Positions 54,171 through 62,916 of a stretch of DNA of 64,000 nt are shown here, one piece after another; position 1 is the stretch's first letter, and the number at the start of each line of letters is the position of its first letter. The stretch is from assembly GCA_035934015.1 (NCBI GenBank), contig DASYYH010000016.1, forward strand, positions 1-64,000, read 5' to 3'. Both the position numbers and the translations under genes were made by a program. Under the pieces are notes generated by a model. That model did not search any database. It was not told the DNA's origin and saw nothing but the letters and a program-made list of their open reading frames with translations. This DNA comes from Candidatus Acidiferrales bacterium. Lineage in GTDB: Bacteria; Acidobacteriota; Terriglobia; Acidiferrales; UBA7541.

Positions 54171-54228
54171 AACCTGTATAATGAAAGTTTACAGGTTACA
54201 TAGTACGATTTGACTGGAAACCTGTCAA
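54171..54228. promoter_or_regulatory. Divergent promoter/operator between the PLP decarboxylase and the CGNR regulator
   Basis: Three copies of an AACCTGT half-site: AACCTGTA (54171-54178) faces TACAGGTT (54190-54197) as a perfect 8-bp inverted repeat, and AACCTGTC is at 54219-54226. On the reverse strand, -35 TTGACA (54223-54228), a 17-bp spacer and -10 TACTAT (54200-54205) form a strong decarboxylase promoter. One half-site overlaps its -35, and the inverted repeat covers the start of transcription. TATAAT at 54177-54182 may be the -10 of the forward regulator gene. The CGNR protein is the obvious candidate to bind, with autoregulation. Confidence 0.7.
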
Positions 54229-54263
54229 ATGCTGGATCACCAGTTACAATATGGCGGGGCTTT

Positions 54264-54869
54264 ATGAAAGAGCGATTTCAACTCGTTGCGGGCGACGTGG
54301 CTCTCGATTTCGTAAACACTCTGGACAATCGTTACGCTCCCGATCGCCTCACTGATCTTTTGGCGAATTATGAAGCGTTCCTGAAATTCGCGGTGCAAAC
54401 GGGGATGATTGCGGAACGCCGGGCGCGCAAGCTGCTGCAGAAGACGGACGCGGGAGAAAGGGGGCGCATTCTCGAACGTGTGATCGAGCTTCGCGAGGCG
54501 ATGTACTTTCTGTTTCGATCGATTGCCGTCCGCCAATCCCCCAAGCGAGAGTGCCTAGAGACATTCAACCGTTTTCTGGCAGGAACATGCGTCCCGGAAG
54601 CTATCGTTTGGGGCAAGAGGCAATTCACGCGCCAGCATGGCAAATCCGACGAGACCAGCAATGAGCTGCTCTGGCCGATCATTGATGCAGCGGCCAATTT
54701 GCTGACGTCGCAGGACCGGAATCGCATTCGCGAGTGCAGCGATGAAAAATGCCGATGGTTGTTTGTGGACCGAAGCAAGAATCATTCCCGGCGATGGTGC
54801 GATATGCGTGTTTGCGGCAATCGCGCAAAGGTTCGGCGGTTCCATGCCCGGCGACGGAACACGGGGTAA
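54264..54869 (+). CDS. ABATE/CGNR zinc-finger transcriptional regulator
   Basis: 201 residues. The N-terminal ABATE domain (about 1-130) begins FQLVAGDVALDFVNTLDNR, a family hallmark. The C-terminal CGNR finger (about 150-195) holds CSDEKCRWLFVDRSK and WCDMRVCGNRAKVRRFHAR, i.e. four cysteines and the CGNR signature that contacts DNA. ATG 54264 is used; an in-frame upstream ATG at 54210 lies among the operator repeats. The family acts on adjacent genes in response to small ligands; here the divergent decarboxylase is the likely target. Confidence 0.93.
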   Translation: MKERFQLVAGDVALDFVNTLDNRYAPDRLTDLLANYEAFLKFAVQTGMIAERRARKLLQKTDAGERGRILERVIELREAMYFLFRSIAVRQSPKRECLETFNRFLAGTCVPEAIVWGKRQFTRQHGKSDETSNELLWPIIDAAANLLTSQDRNRIRECSDEKCRWLFVDRSKNHSRRWCDMRVCGNRAKVRRFHARRRNTG

Positions 54870-55028
54870 CGTGATTGTCCGATTTCGCGACAGGGCCTCC
54901 CGCAAGCGGACAATCCAGCCGAACAATTGTGGCCAGGCAGACCATAAACCCTGATCTCAAAAGGCTTATTCGGTGTCTAATTGGGAAGGCTATCTGCGTG
55001 TATGCTTGTTGGTTCTGGGGGTGGAGAC

Positions 55029-57545
55029 ATGCAAACGCTCTGGCAGGACATACGCTACGGACTGCGAATGCTGGGAAAATCGCCGGCTTTCACCGCGATT
55101 GCGGTGCTGACGCTGGCGCTGGGCATCGGCGCGAACACAGCGATTTTCTCGTTCACGGATCAGGTGCTGTTGCGGATGCTGCCTGTGCCCAATCCGCAGC
55201 AACTGGTCGTGCTGCGGTCGCCGGGGCCGAATCCCGGACGCACTTCTAGCGACATGACCGATGGCGCGCAGTCGTTCTCCTACCCGATGTACAAAGATTT
55301 GCGTGACCGCAGTTCTGTTTTTTCCGGCCTGCTCACATGCTTTGGAGTGGACGTGAATGTTTCCGGTCACGGCTCGACGCAGAGCGCAAACGGCGAACTG
55401 GTGAGCGGCAACTTCTTTCAGACGCTCGATGTGGCACCGGCACTGGGGCGCGTCTTTGATGCAAACGACGAAACGGAACCAGGCGCGAATCCCGTGGCCG
55501 TCCTGAGTTACGGCTACTGGACGCGAAAGTTCGGCGCGGATCCATCAATTCTGGACAAGCCGCTCACGGTGAATGGAACGGCGCTAACCGTGGTTGGCGT
55601 GGCGCGCAAGGGCTTCGACGGCGTACAGTTCGGCTCGCTGCCGGACATTTTCATTCCCATCACCATGCTGAACCAGATGGCGCCGACGAGCGGACTGGAT
55701 CTCGGCAAGCGCACGGATCATTTCGTCGCGGTTCTCGGCCGGCTGAAGCCCGGGGTCTCGCGCGCACAAGCGCAGGCGTCGCTCGAGCCGGTTTATGCGC
55801 CGCTGCTCGAAGAGGACGCGAAGCTGCTGAAGCTATCGGACAAAAGCCCGCGAACGAAACAGTTTCTGGAGAAGCCGCTGCAGCTGACAGACGGCGCGGG
55901 CGGCCGACAGGTCGTGCAGCCGGGAGCCGAAGAGCCGCTGTTGGTTCTGCTTGGCATGGTTGCGCTGGTGCTGCTGATTGCGTGCGCAAATCTGGCAAGT
56001 TTGCTCGTGGCGCGCGGAGAAGCGCGGCAGCGGGAAATTGCGATACGCCTTGCGCTGGGCGCGGGACGCGCCAGGCTGCTGCAGCAATTGCTCACGGAGA
56101 GTCTGCTGATTGGCGTGGCGGGCGGAGTGGCGGGACTGGCGTTTGCGTCGTGGTGCCTGAATACAATGGTGAGCGCGATTCCATCAGACGCGGGGATGAC
56201 GGGGCTGACTGCGCAACTGGATCCGCGCGTGCTGTGGTTCGCCGCGGGAATCACCATTGTGACCAGCGTGCTATTTGGCCTGGCGCCGGCGCTGCGCGCC
56301 ACGCGCGTGAATCTGCAGACCACGCTGAAGGATCAAGGATCGAGCGTCTCCGAAGGCCGCACGAATATTCGCCTGCGGAAAGTTCTAATTGTCGCGCAAG
56401 TGGCGCTCACGGCGGTGCTTCTCGCCGGCGCGGGATTGCTGGCGCGGACGCTGACGAACCTGGAGCACGCCAATCTTGGCGTGAGAACAGATAACATCCT
56501 GCAATTTTCCGTAGAGCCGGATTTGAATGGCGATAAACCGCCGCAAACGCTGGCCCTTGGACAGCAGGCACGGCAGGCAATTGCGGCGCTGCCCGGCGTG
56601 CGCTCGGTGACCATCTCCGAGCAACAGATCTTCGCGAACGACGACAACAGCTCGAACATCACGCCCGAAGGCTACACGGTGGGCCCTGATGAAAACACGA
56701 ATGTGTTCTGGGCTTATATCAGTCCCAATTATTTCTCGACAATGGGGATTCCGCTGGTTGCGGGCCGCGAATTCACGGACGCAGACACGACGGCGAGCCA
56801 CAAGGTAATCATCATCAATCAGACGCTGGCGAAGCGCTTCTTTGCCGGGCGCAATCCCGTGGGAATGCACATCGCCCGCGGCGGGGGCAGCAGCGTTCAT
56901 CCGGACATGGAGATTGTCGGCGTAGTGGCGGACAGCAAATGGGACGGGCCGCGCGCCAATATAGTGCCGTTCATGTACCAGCCGTATACGCAGGAACCGC
57001 AGCTCGGCGCGCTGACGTTTTATGTGCGCACAGAGCGCGATCCAGGGCAAATGGCGGCGACGCTGCGCTCAACCATCGGGCGGCTGGATGCGAATTTGCC
57101 GATCAACAACATGAGGACGCTAACGGCGCAGATCAGCGACGAAATGTTTAACGACCGGCTGGTGGCGATTCTTTCGATTTCGATGGCATTGCTGGCCGCG
57201 CTGCTGGCGGCTCTGGGGCTTTACGGCGTGCTGGCGTATGTGGTGGCGCGGCGGACGCGCGAGATTGGAATTCGCATGGCGCTCGGCGGGCAGCGCAGCG
57301 ATATTTTGCGGCTCGTGTTGGGGCAGGGTGCGTGGCTGACGCTGATCGGCGGCGCGATTGGAATCGTCGCGGCGCTGGCGGGCACGCATTGGATGGCCAG
57401 CATGCTTTACGGCGTGAACACGGCCGATCCTCTGACGTTCATCGGCGTCGTCGTGTTGCTGGCGGCTGTGTCCGGCGCGGCGTGCTACGTCCCCGCGCGG
57501 CGAGCGGTGCGCGTGGACCCAATGGTGGCGCTGCGGTACGAATAA
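55029..57545 (+). CDS. MacB/FtsX-type permease, ADOP-like without the N-terminal domain
   Basis: 838 residues with the duplicated permease plan: DIRYGLRMLGKSPAFTAIAV, first helix LTLALGIGANTAIFSF, MacB periplasmic domain, FtsX core 1 (about 290-410: LIACANLASLLVARGEARQR, LALGAGRARLLQQLLTESLL), a linker helix, second MacB domain, FtsX core 2 (about 720-830: YVVARRTREIGIRMALGGQR) and the end VDPMVALRYE. Unlike the neighbour at 58030 it starts directly at DIRYGLR and lacks the ELR-H-E domain. ATG 55029 has GGAG upstream. No PadR gene lies before it. Its partner ATPase and cargo are unknown. Confidence 0.93.
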   Translation: MQTLWQDIRYGLRMLGKSPAFTAIAVLTLALGIGANTAIFSFTDQVLLRMLPVPNPQQLVVLRSPGPNPGRTSSDMTDGAQSFSYPMYKDLRDRSSVFSGLLTCFGVDVNVSGHGSTQSANGELVSGNFFQTLDVAPALGRVFDANDETEPGANPVAVLSYGYWTRKFGADPSILDKPLTVNGTALTVVGVARKGFDGVQFGSLPDIFIPITMLNQMAPTSGLDLGKRTDHFVAVLGRLKPGVSRAQAQASLEPVYAPLLEEDAKLLKLSDKSPRTKQFLEKPLQLTDGAGGRQVVQPGAEEPLLVLLGMVALVLLIACANLASLLVARGEARQREIAIRLALGAGRARLLQQLLTESLLIGVAGGVAGLAFASWCLNTMVSAIPSDAGMTGLTAQLDPRVLWFAAGITIVTSVLFGLAPALRATRVNLQTTLKDQGSSVSEGRTNIRLRKVLIVAQVALTAVLLAGAGLLARTLTNLEHANLGVRTDNILQFSVEPDLNGDKPPQTLALGQQARQAIAALPGVRSVTISEQQIFANDDNSSNITPEGYTVGPDENTNVFWAYISPNYFSTMGIPLVAGREFTDADTTASHKVIIINQTLAKRFFAGRNPVGMHIARGGGSSVHPDMEIVGVVADSKWDGPRANIVPFMYQPYTQEPQLGALTFYVRTERDPGQMAATLRSTIGRLDANLPINNMRTLTAQISDEMFNDRLVAILSISMALLAALLAALGLYGVLAYVVARRTREIGIRMALGGQRSDILRLVLGQGAWLTLIGGAIGIVAALAGTHWMASMLYGVNTADPLTFIGVVVLLAAVSGAACYVPARRAVRVDPMVALRYE

Positions 57546-57623
57546 CTGGCGCCGCGATTTGGCGCACTAAGCCCGGCTAAACCGGCCGGGATTGCCTGCG
57601 GCGGCCCCGCGAAAAAGTTTAAC

Positions 57624-57678
57624 TCTCTCCTTGACAACTTAGGAGAGACTCGCGTAGCCTCCTAATTGTCTTAGGAGG
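57624..57678 (+). promoter_or_regulatory. Promoter with two perfect inverted repeats ahead of the second PadR gene
   Basis: -35 TTGACA (57631-57636) and -10 TAGCCT (57655-57660) with an 18-bp spacer. Inverted repeat 1 is TCTCTCCT (57624-57631)/AGGAGAGA (57641-57648) around the -35. Inverted repeat 2 is CCTCCTA (57658-57664)/TAGGAGG (57672-57678), reaching from the -10 to the ribosome-binding site AGGAGG. Both repeats share a (C)TCCT/AGGA(G) core spaced about 30 bp apart. Autorepression by the adjacent PadR protein is the natural reading; repeat 2 could also fold in RNA and hide the ribosome-binding site. Confidence 0.72.
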
Positions 57679-57682
57679 ACAG

Positions 57683-58033
57683 ATGACCACTCCGCAAAGC
57701 CAGGCGCAGATTCTTCCCGGGACGCTCGATCTCCTTATTTTAAAAGCCGTCTCGCTCGGACCGTTGCATGGCTATGGCGTTCTTTTGCGCATCGAACAGA
57801 TTTCGCGGCGTGCGCTGCTGATCGAACAAGGAGCGCTCTATCCGGCTCTGTTTCGCCTGGTGCATCAGGGATTGCTCAGGGCGAACTGGGGTACATCGGA
57901 AAACAACCGGCGGGCCAAGTTTTATGAGCTGACCGCGGCGGGACGCAAGCGCCTGCGGGAAGAAGCCGACGGATGGAATCGCCTTGTCGCCGCGATTGCG
58001 TCCGCTCTTGGCGCGCAGCCGGAGGAAGTATGA
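57683..58033 (+). CDS. PadR-family transcriptional regulator
   Basis: 116 residues, with LPGTLDLLILKAVSLGPLHG, YGVLLRIEQISRRALLIEQG, ALYPALFRLVHQGLLRANWG, and the wing NNRRAKFYELTAAGRKRLRE. Close in plan to the PadR at 550-897. The stop overlaps the ATG of the ADOP permease (ATGA), so regulator and transporter are translated together. A well-formed promoter with inverted repeats precedes it. The regulator responds to an unknown ligand, presumably a transporter substrate. Confidence 0.95.
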   Translation: MTTPQSQAQILPGTLDLLILKAVSLGPLHGYGVLLRIEQISRRALLIEQGALYPALFRLVHQGLLRANWGTSENNRRAKFYELTAAGRKRLREEADGWNRLVAAIASALGAQPEEV

Positions 58034-60720
58034 ACCTCCTTGGCGTGCTGCGCACATTTGCGGCGAATGTGATGCACAACTCGCACATCGACGATGAAAT
58101 GGATGAAGAACTCCGCTCGCATCTTGAAAATCGCACAGAGGACCTCGAACGCTCGGGACTTTCCCACGCCGAAGCGGCGCGGCGCGCGCGAATGGAATTC
58201 GGCGGCTATCAGAAATTCAAGGAAGAATGCCGCGAAGCCGCCAGCGTACATTTTTTCGATACGCTGCTGCAGGATATTCGCTATGGCCTGCGCACACTGC
58301 GCAAGTCGCCGGGCTTTACGGCCGTCGCCGTCCTCACGCTGGCTCTGGGCATTGGAGCGAGCACCGCGGTTTTCAGCCTGGTCAACGCCGTCCTTCTCAA
58401 ACCACTTCCCTTCCCGCATGCGGAGCAAATCGTTTTTCCGTGGCGCCTGCCGCGGAAAGGATTGAATCTCGGCTTCGACATATATCCGTGGGGCCGCGTC
58501 GATTTTCTGTTTTTCGCACAAGAAACAAAAACCTTTGAGGATCTCGGCGCATTCCTCAGCGGCACCTTTGATTTAACAGGCTCTGGCGATCCGGTGCAAC
58601 TCAATGGGCTGCGCGCTTCGGCGGGATTCTTCCCATCCCTTGGCGTCTCGCCAGCACTGGGGCGGACATTCACAGACGAAGAAGATCGCCCGGGCAACGA
58701 ACACGTAGTGATTCTGAGCGACGCCCTGTGGCGAGAAAGATTCGGCGGCGATCAAAGCATTTTGGGGCGCGCGATTGAATTGAATGGCGCGGCATATACG
58801 GTGATCGGCGTGATGCCGCCCGGTTTTGCCTTTCCGCGCGCGAATGAAATGCCAGATAGTTTCACGTTCGCTCCCCAAGTGCAGTTGTGGGTGCCGCTGG
58901 CGCTCAATCGGGGCCCAAAGATCCTGAATGAATCGGATGAGCTGGCCGTCATCGGGCGATTGAAACCCGGCGTCACGATCTCACAGGCACAGGCGGATAT
59001 GGACGTGATGGGCAAGCGGTTGGAACGCGATCGGAAAAATGGACAGGGTTGGTTTCGGTCGAATGTAACGCCGCTGGCACGTCAAGTGGCCGGGGACACG
59101 CGGCAGCCGCTGCTGCTGATTCTCGCTGCTGTCGGGGTGGTCGTATTGATCGCTTGCTCGAATGTGGCGAGCTTGTTGCTGACGCGTTCCTTGAATCGCA
59201 AACGAGAAATGACCGTGCGAGCTGCGCTGGGAGCCCGAGCGTCCCGGTTGATTCGCCAATTGTTGACGGAAAGCGTTGTCCTGGCCGGCATGGGAGGCGT
59301 GCTGGGAATCCTGCTTGCCAAATTGGCGATTTATTTCGTGAAGATTTTTGGGCCATCCAGCATCCCGCGGCTCAATGAAGCGAGCCTCGACATTCGTGTT
59401 TTCCTTTTTGCGCTCGGCGTTACGCTGCTGACAGGCATCCTTTTTGGCCTGGCTCCAGCCCTCGGCGCGGCGCGCCAAAATTTGGTCGAATCGCTCAAGG
59501 ATGGCGGCCGCCGATCCGGCTCCAGCCGCGCATCGCAGAACGCGCGCAATTCCCTTCTCGTGTCGCAAATCGCGCTGGCGCTGGTTCTGGTGATTGCCAC
59601 GGGATTGCTCACGCGAACGTTCTACCGTCTGCTCAAAGTGGATCCCGGATTTCAGACAGAGCACGCTCTTACGTTCCAGCTTACGCTGCCAGCGTCGAAG
59701 TATCCCGACCAGGCTCACATTGTCTCGGTGTACCGGCAAGTGCTCCATCATCTTCAGGGGTTGCCGGGCGTTGAGGCTGCGGGCGTGACGGAAACTGTTC
59801 CTATGGACGGCGTAACTGAGTCGACGGCGATCCGCTTCTCCGACCGGCCGCGAGCGAATGGACCGGAAACTCCCATGGCTAATTACACGATGGTATCTCC
59901 CGGCTATTTTGCAGCGGCGGGGACGCCGATTCTTCGCGGCCGGGGATTTCTCGAGTCGGATACCGCGAATTCCATGCCCGTTTCGGTCATCAGCGAAGCG
60001 CTAGCCAGAAAGTATTGGCCCGGGCAAGACCCCATCGGCAAACGGATCGCGCCGCGTTCGCTATCATTTCCTGAAGAGACAATCGTTGGAATCGCGGCAG
60101 ATGTGAAACGCCTATCTCTGCGCGAGTCTCCTCCTCCAGAAATGTACGTGCCCTACACGCAGAAAATCTGGCCCTCGCTGCTGGAAATGAATGTTGTGGT
60201 GCGAACGGTGCAAGATCCGGCATCTCTTACCGCTAGTTTGCCTGCTGCGGTTCATTCCGTAGACCCCGATCTGCCGATCGCCAACCTCAGGACATTGAAC
60301 AGCATTGTGGAGGATTCGATGACTGTGCCGCGCTTCGCCATGCTGCTGCTGGGAGCCTTCGGGGGCCTCGCGCTGGTGCTTGCGGCAGTGGGAATGTACG
60401 GCGTGATTTCCTACAACGTGACGCAACGCACACAGGAGATCGGCATTCGCATGGCGCTGGGAGCGCAGCGAGGCAGCGTCTTTCAAATGGTTCTTGGGCA
60501 GGGCGCGCGGCTCGCTGCTTTTGGGATCGCAATCGGTCTCGCCGCCGCATTCGCGGCGACGCGTTTGATGCGCAGCTTCTTGTATGGTGTGGATTCAGGC
60601 GATCCGCTTACGTTTGCTGCGGTCGCGCTCTTGTTGGCGCTCGTCGCGCTGCTTGCCTGCTACATCCCCGCGCGGCGGGCGATGCGCGTCGATCCAATGG
60701 TCGCGTTGCGCTACGAGTGA
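58030..60720 (+). CDS. ADOP-type ABC transporter permease
   Basis: 896 residues. The N-terminal domain (about 1-75) has DDEMDEELRSHLENRTEDLE, LSHAEAARRARMEFGGYQKF and KEECREA. The duplicated core follows: DIRYGLRTLRKSPGFTAVAV, first helix LTLALGIGASTAVFSL, MacB domain 1, FtsX core 1 (LIACSNVASLLLTRSLNRKR, ALGARASRLIRQLLTES), MacB domain 2, FtsX core 2 (VTQRTQEIGIRMALGAQR) and the end ARRAMRVDPMVALRYE, which is shared with the 55029 protein. Orphan permease without a linked ATPase. Translationally coupled to PadR. The cargo is unknown; relatives move antibiotics, lipids or peptides. Confidence 0.95.
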   Translation: MNLLGVLRTFAANVMHNSHIDDEMDEELRSHLENRTEDLERSGLSHAEAARRARMEFGGYQKFKEECREAASVHFFDTLLQDIRYGLRTLRKSPGFTAVAVLTLALGIGASTAVFSLVNAVLLKPLPFPHAEQIVFPWRLPRKGLNLGFDIYPWGRVDFLFFAQETKTFEDLGAFLSGTFDLTGSGDPVQLNGLRASAGFFPSLGVSPALGRTFTDEEDRPGNEHVVILSDALWRERFGGDQSILGRAIELNGAAYTVIGVMPPGFAFPRANEMPDSFTFAPQVQLWVPLALNRGPKILNESDELAVIGRLKPGVTISQAQADMDVMGKRLERDRKNGQGWFRSNVTPLARQVAGDTRQPLLLILAAVGVVVLIACSNVASLLLTRSLNRKREMTVRAALGARASRLIRQLLTESVVLAGMGGVLGILLAKLAIYFVKIFGPSSIPRLNEASLDIRVFLFALGVTLLTGILFGLAPALGAARQNLVESLKDGGRRSGSSRASQNARNSLLVSQIALALVLVIATGLLTRTFYRLLKVDPGFQTEHALTFQLTLPASKYPDQAHIVSVYRQVLHHLQGLPGVEAAGVTETVPMDGVTESTAIRFSDRPRANGPETPMANYTMVSPGYFAAAGTPILRGRGFLESDTANSMPVSVISEALARKYWPGQDPIGKRIAPRSLSFPEETIVGIAADVKRLSLRESPPPEMYVPYTQKIWPSLLEMNVVVRTVQDPASLTASLPAAVHSVDPDLPIANLRTLNSIVEDSMTVPRFAMLLLGAFGGLALVLAAVGMYGVISYNVTQRTQEIGIRMALGAQRGSVFQMVLGQGARLAAFGIAIGLAAAFAATRLMRSFLYGVDSGDPLTFAAVALLLALVALLACYIPARRAMRVDPMVALRYE

Positions 60721-60783
60721 CGCTGCAAAAAGCCGCGCCTTACTTGAGATGGATTGTGAGTCATCTTTGCAAAAGGAGAATTC

Positions 60784-61770
60784 ATGAGCTGGGAGAACAT
60801 TCGTTCAAAGTCGCACGGGGAAAAATCAAGATACGCAGCCAAGTGCATTTTGGCGGCAGCGATTCTCGTCCTCGGCAGCTGGGCAATCTTCGCAGAGGGT
60901 TCCGGCATTTCGGATCCATCAATTTTTGTTCCGGGCGTAATTCCCACGCCGGTGCAGAACAGCGCCGCCCCTGCGTTTACTCCGGATGGCAATGCGGTTT
61001 ACTTCTTTCAGTCTTCTGGCGGACCAAACGTCTCGATCGTGTTTTCGCAGCGAACCGGCGGCCAATGGTCCACTCCAAAAACCGCCACGTTTTCTGGCCA
61101 ATATCGCGATCTTGAACCGGCGTTTGCCCCAAGCGGGAAATATCTGATCTTCGCGTCGAATCGTCCGACGACGCCGAATGGAAGCGTGCTCGATGGACAC
61201 TATAACGGAAAGGTTTTTCCGGGGAGCGGCGGCAATCTCTGGAAAATTAGGTTGACCAAAAAAGGATGGCAAAAACCTGAACCGCTTCCCGCGGCGATTA
61301 ATTCCAATAGCTCGGTTTTTAGTCCTGCTGTTGCCGCTGATGGCAGCCTGTATTTTATGCGGGCCGAGAATGACGGTGGATTTCACATCTATCGATCGCA
61401 AATGAGGCACGGGAAATATGAGACTCCCGTTCTCGCTTCCTTCAGCGATGCAGCGCACGGAGAATACGATCCCGCCGTCGCTGCCGATGACTCGTATTTG
61501 ATTTTTTCTTCAGGGCGTGCCCCGGCTCCTCCGAAAACCACGGATTTGTTCATTGTGTTCCGCACGGCAAGCGGCTGGGGGGAACCGATCGATCTTCGCT
61601 CCGCGCTCTCCGACAACGTGCACGGCATCGAAGCGCGGCTTTCGCCGGGCGGCAAAACGCTTTATTACTCGAATTCGCGCGGTCCTTCCGGTGCGGACGT
61701 TCCGAACGGCAGATTCATCTGGAGTGTCGATCTGACGCAGCTGCTCAAAGCGCATGGCATAGGACGATAG
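60784..61770 (+). CDS. Secreted WD40/PD40-like beta-propeller protein (copy 1)
   Basis: 328 residues with an export signal after a basic stretch (KCILAAAILVLGSWAIFAEG). The mature chain has PD40/TolB-like blades: SAAPAFTPDGNAVYFFQS, DLEPAFAPSGKYLIFASNRP, SSVFSPAVAADGSLYFMRA, EYDPAVAADDSYLIFSSGRA and EARLSPGGKTLYYSNSRG, about five or six blades. Such proteins bind ligands or proteins at the cell surface; no catalytic residues are apparent. It is a tandem paralogue of the next gene, 17 bp away, with a GH2 gene following. ATG 60784 has AAAGGAG upstream. Confidence 0.88.
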   Translation: MSWENIRSKSHGEKSRYAAKCILAAAILVLGSWAIFAEGSGISDPSIFVPGVIPTPVQNSAAPAFTPDGNAVYFFQSSGGPNVSIVFSQRTGGQWSTPKTATFSGQYRDLEPAFAPSGKYLIFASNRPTTPNGSVLDGHYNGKVFPGSGGNLWKIRLTKKGWQKPEPLPAAINSNSSVFSPAVAADGSLYFMRAENDGGFHIYRSQMRHGKYETPVLASFSDAAHGEYDPAVAADDSYLIFSSGRAPAPPKTTDLFIVFRTASGWGEPIDLRSALSDNVHGIEARLSPGGKTLYYSNSRGPSGADVPNGRFIWSVDLTQLLKAHGIGR

Positions 61771-61787
61771 CAAGGAGGTATCGACGT

Positions 61788-62738
61788 ATGAAGCAGAGCT
61801 TTGCATTCTTGTACTCGCTCTTCCTGCTGTTTTTTGCTGGCTGTTTTGCGCTGGCTGGATCGGCGAAAGATACGAAAAGCGTCACTGCGGTGCCAAAACG
61901 CGTCTTGCTCGGGGGCATCATCCATTCGTATACAGACGATACACTCGCGTTTATGCCTGATGGCAACACAGTTTTTTTTGACCGCAGCGTAGGACAACAC
62001 AAGACCGTCATGGTCTCTCATAAAATTAACGGACATTGGTCGCAGCCTCATGCTGCCTCTTTCTCTGGACGCTGGTTCGATCAAAATCCGGTGATCTCTC
62101 CCGACGGCTCCTACCTTTTGTTCGATTCCGATCGTCCAGTGAAACCGGGCAGCAAACCACTGGTGCAGAATTACTTCGGTGGCAGGACGCAACCCGGCAG
62201 CAACATCTGGAAGGTGGAGTATAAGAGCGGCAAGTGGGCAGCGCCTGCGTGGCTAGGCCCAGTCGTCAATGACGATCCTTTTGTCGATTTCCCAAGCATC
62301 GCCGCTGATGGGACCCTGTATTTCCTTCTCTGGGACCAAAAAGCAAAAGTGATGCACACTTGGAAATCGCGATATCAGGATGGGAAATACCTGCCGCCCG
62401 TACGCACCGGGCTGGGCGACCCGGCAGTTTCCACTCACGATCCCGCAGTGGCGCCGGATCAGTCGTTCATCGTTTTCGATTACGGCAAGGTAAAGGGCGG
62501 CTTGGGACGGCTGTGCATCGCCTTCAGGGAAGGCGACCATTGGGGTGCGCCCATTGATCTCGGCGATGCTATTAACAAGGATTTGCCATGGGGCGCGCAC
62601 ATCGCTCCTGAAGGGCATACTATCTACTACACCGGGCAATCAGGCATCTGGCGCCTTTCGTTGAAGCCGTGGTTGCGTATGCACCAAGCCGCGTTTGCGG
62701 CAACAAGCCCGGCCGTTTCGGATATATTCTTGTTTTGA
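61788..62738 (+). CDS. Secreted WD40/PD40-like beta-propeller protein (copy 2)
   Basis: 316 residues, with a signal (SFAFLYSLFLLFFAGCFALAG) that may end at Cys19 as a lipoprotein. Blades: DTLAFMPDGNTVFFDRS, QNPVISPDGSYLLFDSDRP, DFPSIAADGTLYFLLWDQ, THDPAVAPDQSFIVFDYGK and AHIAPEGHTIYYTGQSG, matching the order in the preceding gene. The pair probably arose by duplication, and the two share the motif (W)GxPIDLxxA(L/I)xxxxxxG(I/A). AGGAGG precedes the ATG. No enzyme residues seen. It may handle the substrate of the following glycosidase (inference). Confidence 0.88.
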   Translation: MKQSFAFLYSLFLLFFAGCFALAGSAKDTKSVTAVPKRVLLGGIIHSYTDDTLAFMPDGNTVFFDRSVGQHKTVMVSHKINGHWSQPHAASFSGRWFDQNPVISPDGSYLLFDSDRPVKPGSKPLVQNYFGGRTQPGSNIWKVEYKSGKWAAPAWLGPVVNDDPFVDFPSIAADGTLYFLLWDQKAKVMHTWKSRYQDGKYLPPVRTGLGDPAVSTHDPAVAPDQSFIVFDYGKVKGGLGRLCIAFREGDHWGAPIDLGDAINKDLPWGAHIAPEGHTIYYTGQSGIWRLSLKPWLRMHQAAFAATSPAVSDIFLF

Positions 62739-62916
62739 ACCTGAATCCGCCCTGATTTTTCGCTTGTGGACCATATCGATACGATTATCTTCAACGGAGC
62801 CGTCTTCCCTCAAAGCCGGATAGCCGCTTCGGCGAGCAAGAAGTGATGAGCCGGCGCCTTAACCATCGGAACGAGCCGATTGATATTCGAATCGGAATAG
62901 ATTACGGTCAGACTGC

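Noticed and set aside
52954-54213. A 419-codon forward open frame opposite the PLP decarboxylase
   Set aside because: It is an antisense artefact of GC-rich codon bias. The reverse strand carries a complete decarboxylase with PLP lysine and motifs.
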